Positions 57,790 through 64,000 of a stretch of DNA of 64,000 nt are shown piece by piece. The translations under genes were made by a program, and so were the position numbers. The stretch is from NCBI RefSeq assembly GCF_963678635.1, contig NW_026971562.1, positions 250,001-314,000 on the forward strand. The letters run 5' to 3'. The notes under the pieces are model-generated. The model did not search any database. It was not told the origin of the DNA and saw nothing but the letters and a program-made list of their open reading frames with translations. This DNA is from Symsagittifera roscoffensis (taxonomy: Eukaryota > Xenacoelomorpha > Acoela > Convolutidae). Position 1 is the first letter of the stretch, and each line of letters starts with the position of its first letter.

Positions 57790-58815
57790 CTGGAGTACAA
57801 GGGCACCAGGCTATGGTGAAGTTCGAAAAGAGGCGTCAAAGAGATGAGGAATCCATAGACAAAATTTTGGACGACCTTGAATTGCTTAGGAGGAGAAGCA
57901 ATCCCGATGAGAGAATATCCGAGCGAAACTTGGCGATTGCTTCGAAATTCATGGACGGAGTAAAGAGTGAGGAGTTGAAAACGATGTTAGCCACATACTT
58001 CACCCTGTCGCTTAATCAGGTATCCACGCCCGATGAATTGCGCATGAAGTCACTTGAATACTTGCTCATAAAACTTAGGGCGCAAAACCGTTACAGCAAT
58101 TATAGCAACTACAGCGGGACAAACACTGGCGCGAACTCCAGTTGGTACAAACCTCGTGACGACATGGATAAGAGGAGGTCATGTGCGAATTGTGGTTCGA
58201 TGAAACCATCATGTTTCCGCGTGTTCTGCTTAAAAACAGAACATGAAGTCATAAGGCTACTTTCTCGACGACGTCGATGCGACCGACGAGGACCACGAAG
58301 AGTACGTTAGAGGGCTCATCATGAAGTATGGACCGAGGTGCCTCTTCTGTAATTTGGAGGGATACTTCAAGTCGGACTGCACACATATTTGGGATGCAGT
58401 GGCGGATGCGAAACACCCCCGCCACGAAGAGGCGCTTTCGGGCGTCAAGGCCAGTCGAGCACGTCTGATGAACGAACCCGAGTCTTGGAGAAAAGAGACG
58501 ACACCGAGCACCTTTACAACCAAGAAGGTGAAGACCTTGCCTTTGCCTGACAAGGTGGCAGCCTCGAACCTGGAGGCAGAGTCGGCCGGCCCACTCAAAG
58601 TAGATTATAGTTTGGAGGCAAGGACAGCGTTACAAAATGTCAAACAGGAGCTAGCCACGAAAGAAGTGGAGCAATGGGTAAGGTCGGAACTGAAAAGCAC
58701 AGATCCTCGGGAAAAGTTTAACATTCTGAGTAAAATGACGAAGGAAGAGGACAAACAGGAACCCAGAAAGCAGGGACTAAAACGTATGACATATCGGGTA
58801 GAATTTTCGGCATGA
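57790..58815 (+). pseudogene. gag capsid part and zinc knuckles, fragment P2
   Basis: Capsid-like frame MVKFEKRRQRDEESIDKILD runs to LLIKLRAQNRYSNYSNYSG without the stop found in P1. One extra base near 58,202 (GATGAAACC against GATGGACC) shifts the first zinc knuckle so its His and last Cys are lost. The second knuckle, CLFCNLEGYFKSDC, again has Tyr for His. The frame from 58,321 ends at 58,815. Confidence 0.7.
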
Positions 58816-58834
58816 TGAAGAAGGGACGAAGAAA

Positions 58835-59657
58835 ATGTCCATTATCTCAGTCGCAGGACACCAGGTGGTCAAAAATTTGAGTGAACCATACCAGATTACA
58901 CTGGTTCACCTGGACATTTATGCAGACCACCTGAGGGAGAAAGATCCCAAGCTGGACTCCAGGGCAGTGCGAGCGCTGCTCACGACAGGAGGTCCGAGGC
59001 TGAGGAGAGTGGACGGACATTACATCGAAGTCCATGTCCCATATCTGATTCTAATGAATGTGGACGGCATCAATATCTACACAAAAGCTCACGTAACTGA
59101 TTGCGAGTACTCAGGTTTGCCGGATATATATTGGTCAAGAGGAGCTGAAGGTGCGACGAATCGGACACAATCCCATGCTTGAACAGGATGCGGTGCACAT
59201 AGGTTGCGAAGCCGATCTGGCCGCACACGTGCTGGACGTGCAAAGCAGACAACTTTCAGTAAAAGGATTGCTAGACACGGGAGCAGTGGCCAGCGTCATG
59301 CCGGTCAAAACCTGGACCGACATGGGTTTCGACAGATCGGATCTGATACCGACAAGCATCAGTCTGGCAGCTGCCAATCAGGGAGCAATCTATGCGACTG
59401 GACGGACCCCAATCATTTCATTACAGCTTGGAGGAAGACACCTTTGGATGAGCTTCCTGGTAGTGGAGAATATGGAGGGATCCGATCAATTCATCCTGAG
59501 GAGGGACTTCGTACGCAACTTTGATGTCTCGATTGATCTCAAGGACGGGTTGATTAGGATTAAAGATCCTGAGAGAAAGTATGAAAAGAAACCCCTTAAT
59601 AAGATCTTAATTAACCAGGCCAAGGTGCCGATTTTTCTGATCGAAAAGTTAGATTGA
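58835..59657 (+). pseudogene. Retropepsin-like protease region, fragment P2
   Basis: Same two-frame layout as P1: 58,835-59,105, then 59,151-59,657 with GLLDTGAVASVMPV (Asp at 59,274) and FILRRDFVRNFDVSIDL. The frame change lies at the same place as in P1, so it predates the tandem duplication or belongs to the family's design. Confidence 0.75.
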
Positions 59658-60259
59658 AACCTAACCATGCAGTAGTAGCGACGTTTAGGATGAGGAACTT
59701 GAATGAACTCAGCAATGAAAGACAGATGTGTCTGGTACCAAATCCAAACAGTAAAAGCTCGGCTATTTTAGAAAAAAGCTTCACACTCACTCAGAGCGGA
59801 CTGTGTGTGAGTGTGTGCTTGAACACAGAAGCAACAACTGTGACAATACAGAGGGGAAAGAAACTTGGCTACGCATTGCCTCTGAACACAGACTTTAGTA
59901 TACTGAAGAGAGTAAAAGAATTGAAATCTTCTAGGAAATTGTTTTCAATGAAGTCGGAAACAGAAGATGGGTTGTCTAGTTGTTCGAATTTTCCCGAGAG
60001 ACCGACAAAAACAGAGTTAGCAGCGAATAAACCGGTCCTACTCGAAATAGGACATTTGAAGGGCAAGATATCAGACAAGGAACTAGATTCGCTCAGGGCG
60101 GTGCTAAGTTGGAATGCAGACGTTTTTTCGAAACATAAGGCCGACATAGGTTGCTGTAATTTTGTGGAACACGAGATTGAGATAGAAGAAGGCTCGGTGC
60201 CACATAGGGAAGAGGCGAGGAGAATGACCCCAAATAAGTCGGAGGCGTGCAGGAAATAA
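59654..60259 (+). pseudogene. Protease-RT linker, fragment P2
   Basis: Open frame that begins at the last bases of the protease frame (ATGA-type overlap at 59,654-59,657). It contains HKADIGCCNFVEHEIEIEEG, PHREEARRMTP and SEACRK before TAA (60,257-60,259). This is the stretch leading into RT. About 68 bp are missing near 59,900 compared with P1. Confidence 0.65.
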
Positions 60260-61029
60260 ATCGAGATGTTATTGGAGTACGATATGATCGAGCCGTCGAA
60301 GTCCGCGTGGGCTTGTGGCGTGGTAATGGCCAAGAAAAAAGGGGGCAACTCAGGTTTTGTTGTGATTTCCGTTACTTGAACGCAGTGACGATAAAGGACG
60401 CATACCCGATTCCCCGCATTGATGAGAGCCTTTCCAAATGGGGGGACGCGAAGTTCTTCACGACGTTGGATTTGGGCTCCGCGTTCTGGCAAGTGCCACT
60501 CAGAAAGCAAGATCGGGAGAAAACGGGCATCGCGTGCGAACTGGGACTGTTCCAGTGGAAGATGATGCCGTTCGGATTGTGCAACGCGACGGCCACATTC
60601 CAGCGACTTATGGCACAGGCACTCACGAGTGTGACAAAAAAATACGGAAATCTCATCATGTGTTATGTCGATGATGTCGTGATCGCAACGCCAACCTTAG
60701 AGGATCACATAGAGAGGTTGGATGAGGTGTTTACTTGCATGAAACAGGCGGGCCTGAAGTGTAAACCCTCTAAGTATGAAATCCTCAGAGACTCCATAAA
60801 TTATCTGGGCCGCCTGGTGGATAAGCATGGAGTGAGACCAGATCCCGAAGCGGTCGAAGCGGTCTTGACCTGAAAGGCACCTAAAACAGATACACAACTG
60901 ATGAGCTTTTTGGGATTTGCTAATAATTATCGAGAATTCAACAAGGGGTACGCTGACACAATAAACCCCATGCAGCAGTTGAGGAGAAATTAAGGCAAAA
61001 AATTCACTTGGACTGATGAAGCACAAGCT
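60260..61029 (+). pseudogene. Reverse transcriptase domain (broken)
   Basis: RNA-dependent DNA polymerase domain. The first part (MLLEYDMIEPSKSAWACGVV, then MAKKKGG) is in the linker's frame. The A6-G5 run at about 60,332-60,345 shifts it into the main frame with LRFCCDFRYLN, FFTTLDLGSAFWQVPL (Asp at 60,469), MMPFGLCNATATFQRLM and CYVDDVV (Asp pair at 60,670-60,675). All three catalytic Asp codons are present. A TGA (60,871-60,873) precedes KAPKTDTQLMSFLGFANNYR, and a TAA near 60,991 follows. Family: Ty3/gypsy RT. Confidence 0.85.
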
Positions 61030-61530
61030 TCATTTGAGAAAATTAAACGTGAACTTTGCGAGGCACCGGTCCTCGGCATGCCAACGGAGAAGGGGATGTT
61101 TGTGTTAGACACGGATGCATCAGTGGTTGCGATGTCGGGCATGCTCCACCAGGAGCAAGATTGGAACGAGAGAACGGTTCTCCATCCAATAGCCTACGGA
61201 AGTAAGGTCCTGAGCGATACTGAGATGAAGTACGGCGCACTAAAAGCGGAGATGTTAGCGGTGATCACTTTCGTGGAGAAATACAGGGCCTACTTGGGGA
61301 GTGCTCCCTTCAAGTTGCGTGTGGATAATTGTGCCCCTGCCTGGCTGAAAACCTATTCGATGGACCAAAGTTATATTGGTGGTTGGATCGTGCGCCTAGA
61401 TGGATACCACATGATCATAGAGCACCGTACCCGTGACAAGTTCCAGAATGCTGATAGCCTCAGTAAAAAGACAAAATTCTATGAACGCCTCGATGAGAAA
61501 CAGGCTAACCAAGCGGAGGTTAAAGACGGG
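61030..61530 (+). pseudogene. RNase H domain
   Basis: Continues the RT frame with FEKIKRELCEAPVLGMP, then VLDTDASVVAMSGML, ALKAEMLAVITFVEKYRAYL and FKLRVDNCAPAWLKTYSM. The acidic residues fit RNase H (Asp of TDAS at 61,114; Glu of KAEM at 61,249; Asp of RVDN at 61,324). It degrades the RNA strand of the RNA-DNA hybrid during reverse transcription. Within 61,078-61,530 the frame is open. Confidence 0.8.
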
Positions 61531-62640
61531 TTTTCATTCCTAGACAAGGAAACCTACGACAAACTGCCACTCACTAGGTGGCCAGATAAGTCAGGGCAAC
61601 CTATACCAGGACACCCTGACCTTCCAGTGGAAACGGCCGCTGAAATAGAGGTTTTAACCAGGGATGAGCGCGTTCCGCTCGATCTGCTAGTCCGATCCAA
61701 TTTGGTACAGCAAGAGCTTACCAGGCTGGGTATGAACAGCATAGACGGTGAACGTGGCTTGTTGGATAGGGAAGGGGATAGGCATGATCGTGAGTGGATG
61801 GAGACCATGCAGCGGTTGACTGTCACTGAGAAAACAGAAAAGAGGCCAGTGTCCATTCGCAGCCGAGGTGTTGAACGCGATTGCAGGTCGATAGTGAACC
61901 AGCTGGTGAGCTCAATGCCGAAGGTGATCTTGTTGAGGACTTCGTTCACTGAACATCGGACACTGACCCAGGCCCAAGCCACTGAAGAAGTCAGGGTCAA
62001 GTCGACATCCAGCTTCACGAGAAAAGTACATTTCACGGATGCAAGAGAAGAGTACCGGCCGAGCTCAGATTGTTCATCCGGGACGAGACAATGTCCGGGG
62101 AGTCTGACACCTTCGAGCCCGTCCAGGACGAATTGTCCGGGGAGAGGTTGTTGAAACAATCAGGGGTTGGAATGTTGTCCAGGGAGTCGGATTCAAAACA
62201 ACCTAGGGACAGAGTCTTTTCCGGGGAGTCGGATTCAAAACGACCTAGGGACAGAATCTTGTCCGCGAGTCGGGTTCAAAACAACCTAGGGAGTCTTGTC
62301 CGGGGAGTCCAGGAACATCACATACAGATTGGAATATGATGGTGAGGAGTCATTCGGCTCGAGGATCCAGTCCTGGGACAACACATCTGAGACCACTTCC
62401 AATTCTGATGTATCGGAGATTGCGATTCATTCCTTGTTGGTGGAATGGAAATAGCGCGGGCTGGACCGAGAAATGCATCAGGATCCGGACAGAGACAGGT
62501 ACACCTCCGAAGAAGAGGGCACTGTGGTGGATAATGCCGCCGATGAGCTCGAACTGATAGCAGTTTCGAAACGCTCCACCAGATTACTACCACATGGTAC
62601 GGTCGTCCGTACTAATCTGGAGCCATCCGTTCATGAAGCA
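61531..62640 (+). pseudogene. Long RNase H-integrase linker with 42-bp repeats
   Basis: An unusually long charged linker. The frame from RNase H stays open to 62,154. It then shifts to 62,070-62,339, where ~42-bp coding repeats give ESDSKQPRDRVFSG-like units, and shifts again through 62,336-62,557 into the frame containing DRDRYTSEEEGTVVDNAADE. Several frame changes are likely mutations. No domain is recognised. It may act as a spacer or chromatin-contact tail; that is inference. Confidence 0.55.
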
Positions 62641-63075
62641 ACACCCTTGAAGAAGATATGGTGTTTTAAGTTGATGGACGATGCTCATGCTCCGGAAATA
62701 AAGAGCGGGCAATTAAACGTGGTGATAAGGCTGTCAGACCTCCTAAGGGCTCAACGAAATGATAAATTGACGAGCAATCTAAAGAGATGGGTCGAGAATG
62801 GAGCACCTGACAAAAGAGATTTGGAAGAAGACAGCTATAACATCTTGAAGCAGTTCTATCTAAGAAGGAAAGATTTATTGTACCTGAACAAAGACCTGCT
62901 CTTTCGTTCAAATGATCAGATGGGCCATCAAGGCGTGGACAAAGTGTACAACAGGATACAGAAACGATTCGAATGGCCTGAGTTGAAGAGGGCTTGTAAG
63001 AAGTGGATCGCTGGATGCCTGTCATGTCAACAGGCGAAGGATCCCAGGAAACTAAGGTTCCCCCTGCAGTCGTAG
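62641..63075 (+). pseudogene. Integrase N-terminal zinc-binding region
   Basis: Contains SDLLRAQRNDKLTSNLKRW, LKQFYLRRKDLLYLNKD, and the zinc-finger part SNDQMGHQGVDKVYNRI followed by CLSCQQAK. One His (GHQG) and both Cys are present, but the first His of the expected HHCC set appears to be Asn (SND). The frame ends at a TAG after RFPLQS. Confidence 0.7.
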
Positions 63076-63433
63076 AGTCATCGGGATTCAACGAAGTCGT
63101 GCAAATTGATCATCAGAAGATCTGCATGACAGCCACGGGCTATAATCAGGTGCTGGTAATGATCGATCATTTTACGAAATATGCGGATGCAACCCCTGCA
63201 TGACAGCATCGGCAGAAGAGATGTGTGACCACTTGATGAATGTGTGGATAGCGAGGCACGGCTGCCCCATCACATTCCAATCGGACAATGGTAAAGCTTC
63301 CGTGGGTGATCTTACGAAGGAGTTAATGAAGAGGTCACAGGTGGCACAGACCTATTCGACTACCTATCACCCACAAACGAATGGCCTAGTTGAAAGGCAA
63401 AATAGCACACTGGTATCCATGTTGAGAGTCTAA
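63076..63433 (+). pseudogene. Integrase catalytic core (DDE), broken
   Basis: Strand-transfer domain. The first Asp (VVQIDHQKICM, 63,108) is in one frame. A shift at about 63,200 leads to the second Asp (FQSDNGKA, 63,284) and the Glu (NGLVERQN, 63,392). Exactly 35 residues lie between the second Asp and the Glu, the DD35E spacing of retroviral-type integrases. A TAA at 63,431 ends the frame. All three catalytic residues survive, but no single frame joins them. Confidence 0.8.
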
Positions 63434-63958
63434 TGCTCACGCTACATGGATGACTGAGACAGGCACTTGCCACAAGTGATGGGCGCTTACAACAGCACAG
63501 AACATTCCACCACGGGAATAAGTCCGCATATGATGCTAACTGGTCACGAAAAGGCGCTTCCGTTGACAATCTTCTACCCAGAATATAAGGGGAAACGAAC
63601 ACCACCGCAAACTTACGTGCGTGATGTTATTAGAAGGCAGCAGGAACTCAATGACTTATGCAGAAGGAACACGCAACAGGCGCAGATTAGACAAAAGAGG
63701 AGGTTTGATAAAAAAAAAGACAGCCGATGCAAAAGCCTACTCAGTTGGGTATTTCAGGAAGTGATTCCACCAAAAGGAACCAAGAAATCATTAAAGAAAT
63801 GGCGTGGTCCATTTCAGATCACAGAGGTGCACCAAGGAGGTCATTCTTATCGATTGAGCACTGGAAGAGCAGCTCATTACGAAAACATCAAACCACACAA
63901 TGCCTCGTCAGAGGACTGGTGCATCCCAGCGGATATGCAAGAGGGAGACTATCTGTAG
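63434..63958 (+). pseudogene. Integrase C-terminal part with GPF module
   Basis: Frame 63,467-63,958 begins MPQVMGAYNSTEHSTTGISP, typical of the end of the integrase core, and carries KKWRGPFQITEVHQGG with SYRLSTGR. This matches the GPY/F module found in Ty3/gypsy integrases and thought to bind DNA. A frame irregularity around FDKKKDSRC (63,710-63,745) is likely. A TAG ends it after MQEGDYL. Confidence 0.75.
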
Positions 63959-64000
63959 TGGATCCTGCTTGTGAGGTGAATGAAACGGGTACTCGCGACA

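Larger units (their letters stand above)
56373..64000 (+). mobile_element. Ty3/gypsy-type fragment P2 (gag-PR-RT-RH-IN, runs off window)
   Basis: The most complete copy. The order protease, reverse transcriptase, RNase H, integrase is the Ty3/gypsy (Metaviridae) order; Ty1/copia has integrase before RT. It starts inside gag ORF1 at the tandem junction, so it has no 5' end of its own. The 3' LTR, if present, lies beyond 64,000. Numerous stops and frameshifts make it non-autonomous. Confidence 0.9.

Noticed and set aside
59869-60510. 213-codon minus-strand frame
   Set aside because: Antisense to the linker and the start of RT, whose motifs are clear on the plus strand.
61554-62159. 201-codon minus-strand frame
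   Set aside because: Antisense shadow of the open RNase H-integrase linker.
1-64000. tRNA or rRNA genes
   Set aside because: No cloverleaf with matching anticodon arm and no rRNA-like stretch was noticed by eye. A covariance-model scan was not possible.

Overview
The window looks like nuclear DNA of an invertebrate animal. Most of it is very AT-rich. It holds one spliced gene with GT-AG borders, many degraded repeats, and a Ty3/gypsy-type retroelement. There are no bacterial-style operons, ribosome binding sites or densely packed genes. The species cannot be named from the sequence alone.

Positions 1-28,640 are built from two levels of duplication. A unit of about 2.8-3.1 kb occurs five times (1, 2,790, 5,875, a 5'-truncated copy ending at 18,593, and 18,594). 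Each copy carries a degenerate ~31-bp minisatellite, a short plus-strand exon-like frame and a conserved minus-strand exon-like frame of unknown identity. The two copies that end near 8,583 and 21,045 run into a larger segment present twice (about 8.6-14.76 kb and 21.05-27.77 kb, offset roughly 12.5-13 kb). That segment holds a decayed protein-primed family B DNA polymerase gene and the last exon of a cellular-looking gene. The second copy of that gene (26,986-28,638, minus strand) appears intact: two exons join in phase to give 309 codons. The first copy (13,996-14,755) is a frameshifted, 5'-truncated pseudogene.

Positions 28,640-50,540 contain no convincing intact gene. They hold a ~3.8-kb tandem duplication (30,814-38,405) with remnants of an unknown minus-strand coding sequence in both copies. 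Next come three tandem ~2.7-kb units (37,675-45,905), each with large internal inverted repeats. Last is a ~4-kb array of ~130-bp repeats (46,490-50,540) studded with TGACTCA.

Positions 50,542-64,000 change sharply to a more GC-balanced composition. They contain three defective pieces of one Ty3/gypsy-type family: a minus-strand gag piece, a plus-strand gag-protease piece arranged head-to-head with it, and a second plus-strand piece in tandem that runs through protease, reverse transcriptase, RNase H and integrase to the window edge. All three carry stops and frameshifts, and several defects are shared, so these are copies of related and already damaged or unusually organised parents. No LTR could be recognised inside the window.
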